The notes: a model not told the origin generated them from the letters alone. A stretch of DNA of 45,390 nt from Niastella sp. (GCA_017744515.1 JAGIBF010000063.1:1-45390), one strand, 5' to 3'. Shown: positions 24,277 through 34,077, counted from the stretch's first letter. Translations and numbers: made by a program.

Positions 24277-25659
24277 ATGAGCACAGAAGACATCACCCTA
24301 CAGGAGCAATTTGAAGAGCTGATGCACAGCGGTAATGAGACCTCCATCCGGGAGTTTCTGAACGACCAGAACATCAGCGACGTGGCCGAGCTCATCAATG
24401 AACTGCCCGAATACGAGAGCCAGATCATCCAGCATATGAACATGCACCGGGCAGCCAGCGTGTTCAAAATACTGGACCTTTCCACCCAGAAAACCATTAT
24501 ACAGGAATTACCCCCATACAAAACGGCTGAATTATTAAATGAACTACCGGCGGATGACCGTACCGCCTTTCTCGAAGAGCTGCCCAGCGAAGTAGTGAAA
24601 GAACTCATCAGGCTGCTGGACCCCGAAGAGCGCCGCGTTACCCTGTCCCTGCTGGGCTATCCCGAAGGAAGCGTAGGCAGGCTCATGACGCCCGATTACA
24701 TTTCGGTACAGGTCGACTGGACGGTGCAGGAAGTGTTGGAACATATCCGCGAAGTAGGGAAGGAGAGTGAGACCATCGACGTGATCTATGTGGTAACGGA
24801 CAAAGGAGAATTTGTAGACGATATCAGGATCAGGGAAATATTGCTGGCCAGCCCCGACAGGCAGGTGGGCGAACTGATCGATAACCGCTTCATTGTATTG
24901 AATGTAAACGACGACCAGGAAGAAGCCAACCAGGTATTCAGAATGAATAACCGCGTGGCCTTGCCGGTGGTAGACGATAAGAACGTACTGCTGGGTATCG
25001 TTACCATCGATGATATCCTGTGGGTGGCCAACGAAGAGTTCAGCGAAGACATGCAAAAGATGGGTGGTACCGAAGCATTGGATGAACCCTATCTCGAAAT
25101 ACCGATCCTCAAACTCTTTAAAAAACGCGTAGTGTGGCTGGTCGTGCTATTCCTGGGTGAAATGCTCACCGCTACAGTTATGCAGTATTTTGAAGGACAG
25201 ATACAAAAAGCAGTGGTGCTGGCCTTGTTCATACCCCTCATCATCTCCAGCGGCGGCAACAGTGGATCACAGGCATCCACCCTTATCATACAAGCCATGG
25301 CCGTGGGAGAGATCACACTGGTGGATTGGTGGCGCGTATTGCGGCGGGAGATCATCTCAGGGCTGTTGCTCGGAGCTATGCTTGGGCTCATCGGCTTCTT
25401 CAGGGTAGTATTCTGGAACTCCGTTTTCCACACCTATGGCGATCATGGTATACTGGTCGCCTTTACCGTAGGCGTTTCCCTTATAGGCGTTGTATTGTGG
25501 GGCACTATATCAGGCTCCATGCTGCCCATCGTATTGAAGAAACTCGGCGCCGACCCTGCCACCTCCTCTGCTCCCTTTGTAGCTACGCTGGTGGATGTAA
25601 CAGGCCTCGTCATATATTTTTCCGCAGCACTTTTGTTTTTGCATGGTATTTTGCTGTAA
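24277..25659 (+). CDS. mgtE: Magnesium transporter MgtE
   Basis: 460 residues. MgtE is a Mg2+-gated channel of the inner membrane. Domains in order: N-terminal superhelical domain (about 10-130, with LNELPADDRTAFLEELP), a CBS pair (about 135-260, with VGRLMTPDYISVQVDW and VALPVVDDKNVLLGIVTIDDILW), a connecting helix, and about five membrane helices from residue 285, with the pore motif SSGGNSGSQASTLI. Length is normal. No Mg riboswitch-like structure was seen in the short upstream gap. Confidence 0.96.
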   Translation: MSTEDITLQEQFEELMHSGNETSIREFLNDQNISDVAELINELPEYESQIIQHMNMHRAASVFKILDLSTQKTIIQELPPYKTAELLNELPADDRTAFLEELPSEVVKELIRLLDPEERRVTLSLLGYPEGSVGRLMTPDYISVQVDWTVQEVLEHIREVGKESETIDVIYVVTDKGEFVDDIRIREILLASPDRQVGELIDNRFIVLNVNDDQEEANQVFRMNNRVALPVVDDKNVLLGIVTIDDILWVANEEFSEDMQKMGGTEALDEPYLEIPILKLFKKRVVWLVVLFLGEMLTATVMQYFEGQIQKAVVLALFIPLIISSGGNSGSQASTLIIQAMAVGEITLVDWWRVLRREIISGLLLGAMLGLIGFFRVVFWNSVFHTYGDHGILVAFTVGVSLIGVVLWGTISGSMLPIVLKKLGADPATSSAPFVATLVDVTGLVIYFSAALLFLHGILL

Positions 25660-25694
25660 AACGTCTAACACCCATATCATTTTTAACTAACATC

Positions 25695-28163
25695 ATGAGA
25701 AAATCACAGCTCTTTTCCGTGGCCCTGCTGATGACCACAGCGGCAGCCTACAGCCAAACACCTGGTACACTAACCGTCGACAAGATCATGCGCGATCCCA
25801 AGTGGATAGGTACATCACCGGCCAATCCCGATTGGTCATTGGATGGCAAGTACCTCCTGTTCGACTGGAATCCCGAAAAAGCAGTATCCGATTCCACTTA
25901 CTACATTACACCCACATCCCTTGTTCCGCAAAAAACGAACTACGCTTTTCGTCAGCAATTCCTCGATGAAAGCAGTGTTCGCTACAATAATAAACGCACC
26001 CATTATGTGTTCTCCCGCCAGGGAGATGTATACCTGGTCGATGTAAAAACCGGCCAGCAACGCCCCGTTACACAAACGGTGGAGTTTGAAAGCAGCCCAC
26101 AATTCTCCTTCGGTGATAGCAAAATAGTATACACCCGTGGTCTCAACCTCTTTGCCTGGGATATCGCTACCGGCACCACTACGCAGCTTACGAACTTTCA
26201 GGCAGGCCTGGCAGCAGCACCTGCAGCACCCGCCGCCGGCCCACAACGAGGTGGTGGTGGACAAGGCGGAGGAGGTGGCTTCCGTGGTGGAGCTGGCAGT
26301 CCCAACAGGACCGCAGCCACAGGCAACCCACAGGAAAAATGGCTGCAGGAAGAATCATTGGAAAACTCTCTCGTATTACAAAGCCGCAAGGGAAAACGTG
26401 AGCTGGCCGACTCTATGCGCAAAGCACTCCCCAAAGAAAAAACACTCCGCACCATTGGTATAGATGACAGATCCGTTTTTGGTACCAGCATCAGCGCCGA
26501 TGGACGATTTATTACTTACCGGTTGGCAAGAGCAGCCACTGGCGGCAAGAATACGATCATACCAAACTATGTTACGGAAAGCGGTTTCACAGAAGATATT
26601 CCAGGCCGCACCAAAGTAGGAGCGCCCCTTGGCACACAGGAATACTTTGTGTTCGATACCATGAAAGACACGGTATTCCAGGTGAAGGTAGATTCCATAC
26701 CCGGCATCAAAGACCTGCCCGATTACCTTAAAGATTATCCAACCGTTAATGCAGAAAAAAGCAAAAACCCACCAGTACGCGCAGTGAGCTTTCAAAACGC
26801 ATCCTGGTCTCCCGCAGGAGATTATGCGGTAGTAGAAGTGCGTTCACAGGACAACAAAGACCGCTGGCTCATGCTGCTGGATGGCGCAACAGGCAAGCTG
26901 TCTCCCCTCGATCGCCAGCGCGATGAAGCCTGGATAGGCGGCCCGGGCACCAGTGGTTTTGGTAGCTTGAGTACAGGCTGGATCGATGCAAGCACCTTCT
27001 GGTTTCAATCAGAAGCAACTGGCTATTCACACCTCTATACGATCAACGTACAAACCAAAGAGAAAAAAGCCCTCACCAGCGGTAAATACGAAGTACAACG
27101 CACCATCCTGTCCAAAGACAAGAAATACTTCTATTTAACCACCAACGAAGTGCACCCCGGTGAGCAACACTTTTACCGTTTGCCGGTAAGTGGTGGTAAA
27201 GCAGAAAAGATTACTACCATGACAGGGGCCAACCAGGTGACCCTTTCACCCGATGAAAAGTGGCTCGCTATTCTTTACTCCTATAGCAACAAACCCTGGG
27301 AACTATACCTGCAGGAAAATAAGCCCGGCGGCAAACTGCAACAAGTTACCACGGCTGCACAAACAGAGGAGTTCAAAGCCTACGCCTGGAAAGATCCGGA
27401 AGTAGTGACCTTTAAAGCAAAGGATGGAGCCGATGTATATGCCCGCTTATTCCGTCCGGCCCAGCCCCATGCTTCCAAACCTGCTGTAATATTTGTACAT
27501 GGAGCCGGCTACCTGCAAAACGCCCACAAATGGTGGAGCAGCTACTTCCGTGAATACATGTTCCACAACCTGCTGGCCGACCAAGGCTATACGGTGCTGG
27601 ACATCGATTACCGGGGCAGCGCGGGTTATGGCCGCGACTGGCGCACGGGCATCTATCGCCACATGGGCGGCAAAGACCTGAGCGACCAGGTAGACGGCGC
27701 TAAATACCTCGTGGAAAAACTGGGCGTGAATCCTAAGAACATTGGCCTCTATGGAGGTTCCTATGGAGGCTTCATCACGTTGATGGCGATGTTCAATGAG
27801 CCGGATGTATTTGCCGCAGGCGGCGCCCTTCGTTCTGTGACAGATTGGGCACATTACAACCATGGCTACACAGCCAACATTTTGAACGAGCCATTCAATG
27901 ACAGCATTGCCTACCAGCGTAGCTCGCCCATCAACTTTGCAAAGGGCCTCAAAGGACACCTCCTGATGTGCCACGGCATGGTGGATGTGAATGTACATTT
28001 CCAGGACATCGTACGCCTTTCGCAAAAGCTCATAGAACTGGGCAAAGACAACTGGGAGTTGGCAGTTTACCCAATGGAAGACCACGGCTTTGTGGAGCCC
28101 AGCAGCTGGACCGACGAATACAAACGCATCTTCAAGCTGTTTGAAACATACCTGAAGAAGTAG
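25695..28163 (+). CDS. Exported S9 family peptidase (dipeptidyl peptidase IV/prolyl oligopeptidase-like)
   Basis: 822 residues from the ATG at 25695, with a signal peptide ending near AYSQT. The N-terminal two-thirds is a beta-propeller with repeated DWSLDGKYL, SPQFSFGDSKIV and LSPDEKWLA patterns. The C-terminal third is an alpha/beta hydrolase with Ser689 in GGSYGGF, an Asp in MVDVNVHFQD and the His in EDHGF. It probably cleaves oligopeptides in the periplasm. An unusual Gly/Ala-rich, low-complexity insertion (about 173-212) interrupts the propeller. It lies 35 bases after mgtE, with no sign of a functional link. Confidence 0.93.
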   Translation: MRKSQLFSVALLMTTAAAYSQTPGTLTVDKIMRDPKWIGTSPANPDWSLDGKYLLFDWNPEKAVSDSTYYITPTSLVPQKTNYAFRQQFLDESSVRYNNKRTHYVFSRQGDVYLVDVKTGQQRPVTQTVEFESSPQFSFGDSKIVYTRGLNLFAWDIATGTTTQLTNFQAGLAAAPAAPAAGPQRGGGGQGGGGGFRGGAGSPNRTAATGNPQEKWLQEESLENSLVLQSRKGKRELADSMRKALPKEKTLRTIGIDDRSVFGTSISADGRFITYRLARAATGGKNTIIPNYVTESGFTEDIPGRTKVGAPLGTQEYFVFDTMKDTVFQVKVDSIPGIKDLPDYLKDYPTVNAEKSKNPPVRAVSFQNASWSPAGDYAVVEVRSQDNKDRWLMLLDGATGKLSPLDRQRDEAWIGGPGTSGFGSLSTGWIDASTFWFQSEATGYSHLYTINVQTKEKKALTSGKYEVQRTILSKDKKYFYLTTNEVHPGEQHFYRLPVSGGKAEKITTMTGANQVTLSPDEKWLAILYSYSNKPWELYLQENKPGGKLQQVTTAAQTEEFKAYAWKDPEVVTFKAKDGADVYARLFRPAQPHASKPAVIFVHGAGYLQNAHKWWSSYFREYMFHNLLADQGYTVLDIDYRGSAGYGRDWRTGIYRHMGGKDLSDQVDGAKYLVEKLGVNPKNIGLYGGSYGGFITLMAMFNEPDVFAAGGALRSVTDWAHYNHGYTANILNEPFNDSIAYQRSSPINFAKGLKGHLLMCHGMVDVNVHFQDIVRLSQKLIELGKDNWELAVYPMEDHGFVEPSSWTDEYKRIFKLFETYLKK

Positions 28164-28189
28164 CCACGGTCTGTGAGCTACGAGTACTG

Positions 28190-28230
28190 AAAAAGGGTGG
28201 GTTGCCTTCCAAAGGCGGCTTACCCTTTTT
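28190..28230 (+). terminator. Terminator-like palindromic element
   Basis: AAAAAGGGT (28190-28198) pairs with ACCCTTTTT (28222-28230), with an inner GCC/GGC. It acts as a plausible terminator for the S9 peptidase and shares sequence with 18804-18844. Confidence 0.75.
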
Positions 28231-28449
28231 CCTTTTCAACCTATCAACTATCCAACTTGTCGACTCTCCACCTGCCCTTTTATGCATGCTATAACGGTTT
28301 AATATTTGTGGGTAAGTTCCTGCCCGGCAAAAACTTGCATGGTCGGCATAATATTCAATATATTGCAACCGTTTGTGTTGCAGAATAAAAACTGTGATAC
28401 CAGATATCGGTCAATCCTGTCAAAAGAACCATAACAAGAAATTAATAAT

Positions 28450-30285
28450 ATGTGCGGAATCGTAGCCTACATTGGACCCAAAGAAGCATATCCGGTAATC
28501 CTGAAAGGTTTGAAACGACTCGAATACCGGGGATACGATAGTTCCGGAGTAGCCCTGCTCAATAGCGGACTCAAAGTATACAAGAAGAAAGGAAAGGTAG
28601 CTGAACTCGAAGAAAGCCTTGTGGGAAAAGACCTCCACGCCAATGCAGGCATCGGGCACACACGCTGGGCCACCCATGGCGAACCCAGCGACCGCAACGC
28701 ACACCCACACACCTCCGCCAATGGCAAGCTGGCCATGATACACAATGGTATCATCGAAAACTACACCCAGCTCAAAGGCGAACTGCAGAAAAAAGGATAC
28801 ACCTTTACCAGCGATACCGATACGGAAGTACTCCTCAAATTCATAGAAGATATACAACTCAACAACGAGTGTGGACTGGAAGAAGCAGTACGCATTGCCC
28901 TCAAGCGCGTAACAGGCGCCTACGTGATCGTATTGATCGACCAGGACCATCCCGATACCCTGATCGCTGCCCGTAAAGGGAGCCCCCTGGTAATAGGCAT
29001 TGGCAAAGGAGAACACTTCCTTGCTTCCGATGCTTCACCCATTATCGAATACACCAAGGAAGTAGTATATATCAACGACTACGAGCTGGCCATCATAAGG
29101 CCCGATGAGCTCATCCTCAAAAACCTTGGAAACGAAAAGATCACGCCATTCGTAACCAAGCTCGATATGGAGTTGGCGGCTATAGAGAAAAGTGGCTACG
29201 ACCACTTCATGCTGAAAGAGATCTTTGAACAGCCACACACCATTTTCGACTGCTTACGCGGCCGTCTCGATGCAAGCCTGGGCACCATCACGATGGCAGG
29301 CGTTCAAAACAACATAGAACAATTGAAGAATGCATCCCGCATCATCATCGTGGCCTGCGGCACGAGCTGGCATGCCGGGTTGATCGCCGAATACATTATC
29401 GAAGAACTTTGCCGCATACCGGTAGAAGTAGAATACGCTTCAGAATTCAGGTACCGTAATCCGGTCATCCACAAAGGCGATGTCATCATAGCCGTATCAC
29501 AAAGCGGAGAAACAGCCGATACACTGGTGGCCATAGAAAAAGCCAAAGAACAGGGCGCATTGATATTTGGCGTCGTGAACGTGGTAGGTTCCTCCATTGC
29601 CCGTTTATCACATGCAGGCGCTTACACACACGCCGGCCCCGAAATAGGTGTAGCCAGTACCAAGGCATTTACCGCCCAATTGGTGGTGTTGACGCTGATA
29701 GCCCTGAAGATAGCCTACGAAAAAGGCAGCATCGACAACAAACGCTTTATGCACCTGCTGAACGAACTCCATGAAATACCGGAGAAAGTACCCGCAGCAC
29801 TCAAGCAAAGCGAAGCCATACGCAAACTGGCCGAAAAATACAAAGACGCTAAAGATTTCCTCTACCTGGGCCGCGGATACAACTTCCCCGTAGCACTGGA
29901 AGGAGCTTTGAAACTAAAAGAGATTTCCTACATACACGCAGAAGGATATCCCGCTGCAGAAATGAAACACGGACCCATTGCCCTGGTAGATGAAACCCTG
30001 CCGGTAGTGTTCGTGGCTACAAAAGATTCCTACCACGAAAAGATCGTGAGCAACATTCAGGAGATCAAAGCCCGCAAAGGAAAAGTAATTGCCGTTATCA
30101 CAGAAGGCGATGAGATCATCAGCAAAATGGCCGATGATGTTATCGTCGTACCGGCAGCCGATGAGTTGATGGCGCCCATGTTGAGCGTAATACCGCTGCA
30201 ACTGCTGGCATACTATATCGGCGTGGCTAAACAACTGGACGTAGATAAACCAAGAAATCTCGCCAAAAGCGTAACAGTAGAATAG
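28450..30285 (+). CDS. glmS: Glutamine--fructose-6-phosphate aminotransferase (isomerizing)
   Basis: 611 residues. It makes glucosamine 6-phosphate from fructose 6-phosphate and glutamine, the entry step to UDP-GlcNAc and the cell wall. Seen: the catalytic Cys2 in MCGIVAYIG, the Ntn domain motifs GIGHTRWATHGEPSDRNAHP and IHNGIIENY, then two SIS domains with CGTSWHAG, SQSGETADTL and STKAFTAQ, and the C-terminal KSVTVE tail. Full length. I see no glmS-ribozyme-like structure in the 286-base gap upstream. Confidence 0.97.
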   Translation: MCGIVAYIGPKEAYPVILKGLKRLEYRGYDSSGVALLNSGLKVYKKKGKVAELEESLVGKDLHANAGIGHTRWATHGEPSDRNAHPHTSANGKLAMIHNGIIENYTQLKGELQKKGYTFTSDTDTEVLLKFIEDIQLNNECGLEEAVRIALKRVTGAYVIVLIDQDHPDTLIAARKGSPLVIGIGKGEHFLASDASPIIEYTKEVVYINDYELAIIRPDELILKNLGNEKITPFVTKLDMELAAIEKSGYDHFMLKEIFEQPHTIFDCLRGRLDASLGTITMAGVQNNIEQLKNASRIIIVACGTSWHAGLIAEYIIEELCRIPVEVEYASEFRYRNPVIHKGDVIIAVSQSGETADTLVAIEKAKEQGALIFGVVNVVGSSIARLSHAGAYTHAGPEIGVASTKAFTAQLVVLTLIALKIAYEKGSIDNKRFMHLLNELHEIPEKVPAALKQSEAIRKLAEKYKDAKDFLYLGRGYNFPVALEGALKLKEISYIHAEGYPAAEMKHGPIALVDETLPVVFVATKDSYHEKIVSNIQEIKARKGKVIAVITEGDEIISKMADDVIVVPAADELMAPMLSVIPLQLLAYYIGVAKQLDVDKPRNLAKSVTVE

Positions 30286-30352
30286 TCGCCAGATACCAGT
30301 TGCCAGTAATTGGTATCCTGTAACCTGCAACTTGTAACCTGTAACTTCTGCT
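30286..30352. repeat. GTAACCTG-type short intergenic repeat
   Basis: The gap between glmS and the DUF4954 gene is filled by tandem-like short words (AACCTGCAACTTGTAACCTGTAACTT). An 18-base segment, 30322-30339, recurs exactly inside the coding region at 22494-22511. Confidence 0.65.
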
Positions 30353-32590
30353 ATGAACATTATCAAAAAAAGCCCGCTCAATACATTAGGGTACCACTTC
30401 GTTCCCAAAGAATACCTTCCCAAAGGAAAAGATGAATACTACCTGCGCAACCAGCAAAATGAGAACGGTATAAAATACCGTCAGCTTACAGCCTATGAAA
30501 TAGAAGTACTGGTGCGCAACCGCAATACCTCCGACAATTGGAATAACATCCTGGTGTCAGATGCTTTCCTGCCCGAGCTGGTGCAGAACTGTAAGTTCTT
30601 CGGCCTGGTACGCATCGGAAAACTGGAGCCCTATTACCTCGAATACCACAACCTCCGCAGACCAGTAGGACTGTACAACAGCACCATCATCAGTTGCGAC
30701 TTTGGCGACAATGTGGTAGTCGACAATGTCAACTTCCTGTCCCACTACATCACGGGCAGCGAGGTAATACTTGTCAACATCAACGAAATAGCCACGACCG
30801 ACCATGCCAAGTTTGGCAATGGTATCCTGAAAGAAGGAGAAGCAGAGAGCATTCGCATCTGGCTTGAAGTGTGCAATGAGAACGGCGGGCGCAGCATCAT
30901 CCCCTTCGATGGCATGTTGCCCGGCGATGCCTGGTTGTGGACACAGTTTCGCGATGATACAGTCCTGCAGGACAAACTCAAACAATTTACCCAGCAAAAG
31001 TTTGATAACCGCCGCGGTTACTACGGTACCATTGGCGATCGAACAGTGATCAAGAATTGCCGCATCATCAAAGATGTCAACATAGGGACAGACGCCTATA
31101 TCAAAGGAGCCAATAAGATCAAGAACGTTACCATCAACTCATCAGCCCAGGCACATACACAAGTGGGAGAGGGGTGCGAGCTGGTAAATGGCATCATTGG
31201 TTATGGATGCCGTTTATTCTATGGCGTAAAAGCCGTACGTTTCTTCCTCGCTTCCCATTCACAACTGAAATATGGCGCCCGGTTGATCAACTCCTACCTG
31301 GGCGATAACTCTACGATCTCCTGTTGCGAAGTATTGAATTCACTCATCTTTCCCGCCCACGAGCAGCACCACAACAACTCGTTCCTGTGTGCAGCCCTGG
31401 TGCAGGGACAAAGCAATATGGCGGCAGGCGCCACCATTGGGTCCAACCACAACTCCCGCAGCCCCGATGGAGAACTTGTAGCGGGACGTGGCTTCTGGCC
31501 CGGACTGTGCGTAAGCATCAAACACAACTCACGTTTTGCTACCTATACCATATTAGCCAAAGGCGATTTCCCGGCAGAGCTGGACATACGTATACCTTTT
31601 TCACTCGTTAGCAACGATGTTGCCCACAACAGACTGGTAGTAATGCCTGCCTATTGGTTCATATACAACATGTATGCGCTGGCGCGCAACTCCTGGAAAT
31701 ATGTTGACCGCGACAAGCGCATCAACAAAACACAACCCATAGAATTTAATTTCCTGGCGCCCGATTCAGTCAATGAGATCGTACAAGCCATCGCCATGCT
31801 TCAGTTATATACCGGAAAAGCCTGGCTCAGGAAAGAAGGCAGTCGTAAAAAGATGGCAGATGAAGATATAATAGCCATCGGCAAAAAACTGTTGGAAGGC
31901 AATGATGCAGTTGTCGACGAGCTGGAAATACTCGCAGAAGGCTTTGAAAATACCAGCAGGCCAATACTGCTGATCAAAGTAGCCGCAGCATACCGTATAT
32001 ACAAGGAACTGGTGGTATACTATACCGTACAACAGGTATTGGAATACACCAGCGCCAATAGCATCAAGACACTGGAGCAATTGACAGAAGGATTGCCGGC
32101 CAAACCAGCCCTTTCACAATGGGTGAATGCAGGTGGGCAGTTGATATTGCGTACCGCGTTAGATAAACTCATCAAACAAGTACATACCGGTCGCGTAAAA
32201 AGTTGGAACGATATACACGCCTTCTACCAGCAACAGGCACAAAGCTATCAATACGGGAAATTGTTGCATGCGTTGGCTGCACTGCGAGAGGTGCATGGCA
32301 TACAATTCAAAAAGGCCAATGCAGCACTGGTGCTCACAGACCTGTTTGCACAAAGCGTTCACATCAAAGAATGGATGGTAAAAGGCATTTACGATTCAAG
32401 AGCAAAAGACTACCGTAACCCCTTCCGGAAAATGGTATACGAAACCACCGAAGCCATGAATAAAGTATTGGGCAAACTGTCCGATAACACCTTTATCAAA
32501 CAAGAGCAGGCTGCTCTTGAAGCTTACAAAAAAACAATCCAGCAGCTAACCAGGAAGTGGCAGTTAAGTAAGGAACTAAAGACTGTTTAA
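30353..32590 (+). CDS. DUF4954 family protein with left-handed beta-helix-like core
   Basis: 745 residues, no signal peptide. The middle (about 100-420) shows hexapeptide-like periodicity (VVVDNVNFLSHYITG, TVIKNCRIIKDVNIGTDAYI, STISCCEVLNSLIFP, GATIGSNHNSRSPDGELV), as in left-handed beta-helix acyl- and nucleotidyl-transferases. The C-terminal 280 residues are mostly helical and not recognised. This long protein type is, to my knowledge, known mainly from Bacteroidota and spirochaetes, without an assigned reaction. A sugar-nucleotide or acyl-transfer role would fit its place 67 bases after glmS, but that is inference. Confidence 0.85.
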   Translation: MNIIKKSPLNTLGYHFVPKEYLPKGKDEYYLRNQQNENGIKYRQLTAYEIEVLVRNRNTSDNWNNILVSDAFLPELVQNCKFFGLVRIGKLEPYYLEYHNLRRPVGLYNSTIISCDFGDNVVVDNVNFLSHYITGSEVILVNINEIATTDHAKFGNGILKEGEAESIRIWLEVCNENGGRSIIPFDGMLPGDAWLWTQFRDDTVLQDKLKQFTQQKFDNRRGYYGTIGDRTVIKNCRIIKDVNIGTDAYIKGANKIKNVTINSSAQAHTQVGEGCELVNGIIGYGCRLFYGVKAVRFFLASHSQLKYGARLINSYLGDNSTISCCEVLNSLIFPAHEQHHNNSFLCAALVQGQSNMAAGATIGSNHNSRSPDGELVAGRGFWPGLCVSIKHNSRFATYTILAKGDFPAELDIRIPFSLVSNDVAHNRLVVMPAYWFIYNMYALARNSWKYVDRDKRINKTQPIEFNFLAPDSVNEIVQAIAMLQLYTGKAWLRKEGSRKKMADEDIIAIGKKLLEGNDAVVDELEILAEGFENTSRPILLIKVAAAYRIYKELVVYYTVQQVLEYTSANSIKTLEQLTEGLPAKPALSQWVNAGGQLILRTALDKLIKQVHTGRVKSWNDIHAFYQQQAQSYQYGKLLHALAALREVHGIQFKKANAALVLTDLFAQSVHIKEWMVKGIYDSRAKDYRNPFRKMVYETTEAMNKVLGKLSDNTFIKQEQAALEAYKKTIQQLTRKWQLSKELKTV

Positions 32591-32602
32591 CTATATTCTT
32601 TT

Positions 32603-32751
32603 GTCATTCGAATGAAACTCCCCTCCCTATCATTTCGAACGCAACTCCCCCTTTCTGTCATTTCGAACGCAGCTCCCCTTCTCTGTTCATTTCGAACGCA
32701 ACTCCCCCCTCTCTGTCATTTCGAACGCAGCGATAGCGGAGTGAGAAACCT
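32603..32751. repeat. TCATTTCGAACGCA repeat cluster
   Basis: Five copies of a TCATTTCGAACGCA-CTCCCC unit, starting at about 32603 (diverged), 32630, 32657, 32687 and 32715. The last extends into GCGATAGCGGAGTGAGAAACCT. Spacing is 27-30 bases. It lies between the ends of the DUF4954 gene and ispH. The frames crossing it are not genes. Confidence 0.85.
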
Positions 32752-32788
32752 GCTTGCGATGCAAAGGCTTTCGAAGCAAACGCACATT

Positions 32789-32846
32789 GCCCGGTCCTTT
32801 AGGGCCGGGGTGAAAAAGTACAATCTTCCTTTGGGCTTTAGCCCAA
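32789..32846. terminator. Two hairpins at the end of ispH
   Basis: CCCGGTCC-TTTA-GGGCCGGG forms an 8-bp stem with one G-T pair just past ispH. TTGGGC-TTTA-GCCCAA (32831-32846) forms a 6-bp stem across the ispH stop codon. Both use a TTTA loop. They could terminate ispH, but the T run is weak. Confidence 0.5.
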
Positions 32847-34064
32847 TTGGGCAACCAACTCATCGATATTCCCCTCCACACCATAAAACGAAGCCAGCCT
32901 CCGTATCACTCCTTCTACCATCGCATCCGGACAGGAAGCGCCACTGGTGATCAGGATACGCAAAGGCTCTTGCGCAGGAAGATAATTGGTAGTAGACAAC
33001 TCCTCTTTAGTATGGTAATTATAATGCAGCACATGCTCCGCAGAAAGCAACTTCTCTTCAGAGTTGATAAAATAAGTAGGCAGCTTCTCTTCACACAGTT
33101 CTACGAGGTGGGTAGTGTTGGAAGAATTATATCCCCCTACCACAATAGCCAGGTCGGCAGGAGTATGCAACATATGCGTAATAGCTGTCTGGTTATCATT
33201 AGTGGCATAGCACAACGTATCACGGGTATCGGCAAACCGTTCACCAATGTTACTATCATTCAAGCCATAATGTTGGCGCATGGTCTGCTTTAAGAAGTCG
33301 GCAATAGCCTGCGTATCAGTAGCCAGTTGTGTTGTTTGGTTCACTACGCCAATACGCTGCAGATCCTTTGCAGCATCAAAGCCCGGAGAGTAACGGCCGG
33401 CAAAACTGGTATAAAACTCCGCAGGATCCTTTTCGCCGGTAATAAATTGTGCCAGCAACAATGTATCCTTCATATCATTCACGATCACAGAAGGAGCGTT
33501 CTCGGCAGCATGCGAAAAAGTGGCCCGCGTTTCCTCATGCCTGGGCTTACCGTGGATCACAATGGTATAACCCTTCTTAGCGATCTGCTCACTGCGGTTC
33601 CATACCTTCTCCACAAAAGGACAAGTGGTATTATACTTTTCTGTGGGGATACCAAAACTGTTGAGCTTTTGCTCGATTTCCAACGTGGTGCCAAAAGCAG
33701 GGATGATCACCACATCCTCCGGCTTCAGGTCCTCAAAAGGGATCAATTGATTGCCATAAGTATCCTGTAAAAACTGAACACCCCTTTGCTGCAGATCGGC
33801 ATTCACCTGTGGATTGTGGATCATTTCACTCAGCAGGAAAATGCGCTTGCCGGGATTCTCATCGATCGTGCGGAAAGATATCTCGATAGCGTTCTCTACC
33901 CCGTAACAAAAGCCGAAATGGCGGGCCAGGTAAATATGTAGCGGGCCTAAATCCAACAGCGTAGGGGTAAAATCCTTCTTCATCTTATCCTCCGCCTTGC
34001 GCTTGCTCTTGATGGCATTGATCAGCGGACTACGGTATATGATGGGAACATTGAACGTTTTCAT
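32838..34064 (-). CDS. ispH: 4-hydroxy-3-methylbut-2-enyl diphosphate reductase
   Basis: 408 residues. It is the last enzyme of the MEP isoprenoid pathway and converts HMBPP to IPP and DMAPP with a 4Fe-4S cluster. The three cluster Cys are Cys53 (FGFCYGVE), Cys148 (NTTCPFV) and Cys378 (SGASCPD). HGKPRHEETRAT and VGGYNSSNTTHLVELC are family motifs. It is about 90 residues longer than the E. coli enzyme, with a longer N-terminus and a middle insertion, which is the form I associate with Bacteroidota. An alternative start is Met28 (MKKDFTP). It is divergent from the GH13 gene. Confidence 0.96.
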   Translation of the reverse strand: MKTFNVPIIYRSPLINAIKSKRKAEDKMKKDFTPTLLDLGPLHIYLARHFGFCYGVENAIEISFRTIDENPGKRIFLLSEMIHNPQVNADLQQRGVQFLQDTYGNQLIPFEDLKPEDVVIIPAFGTTLEIEQKLNSFGIPTEKYNTTCPFVEKVWNRSEQIAKKGYTIVIHGKPRHEETRATFSHAAENAPSVIVNDMKDTLLLAQFITGEKDPAEFYTSFAGRYSPGFDAAKDLQRIGVVNQTTQLATDTQAIADFLKQTMRQHYGLNDSNIGERFADTRDTLCYATNDNQTAITHMLHTPADLAIVVGGYNSSNTTHLVELCEEKLPTYFINSEEKLLSAEHVLHYNYHTKEELSTTNYLPAQEPLRILITSGASCPDAMVEGVIRRLASFYGVEGNIDELVAQLG

Positions 34065-34069
34065 TCCTG

Positions 34070-34077
34070 CAAAGGTA
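34070..34077 (-). promoter_or_regulatory. Candidate ispH -7 element
   Basis: Minus-strand TACCTTTG (34077-34070) matches TAnnTTTG and ends five bases before the ispH ATG (34064). This supports that start and implies an almost leaderless mRNA. The -33 element is weak. Confidence 0.45.

Noticed and set aside
28300..28449. Possible glmS ribozyme upstream of glmS
   Set aside because: No ribozyme core was recognisable, and the element is known from Firmicutes-type genomes rather than Bacteroidota.
32612..32950. 112-codon open frame on the + strand
   Set aside because: It reads through the TCATTTCGAACGCA repeats and into the antisense strand of ispH; the peptide is repeat-derived.
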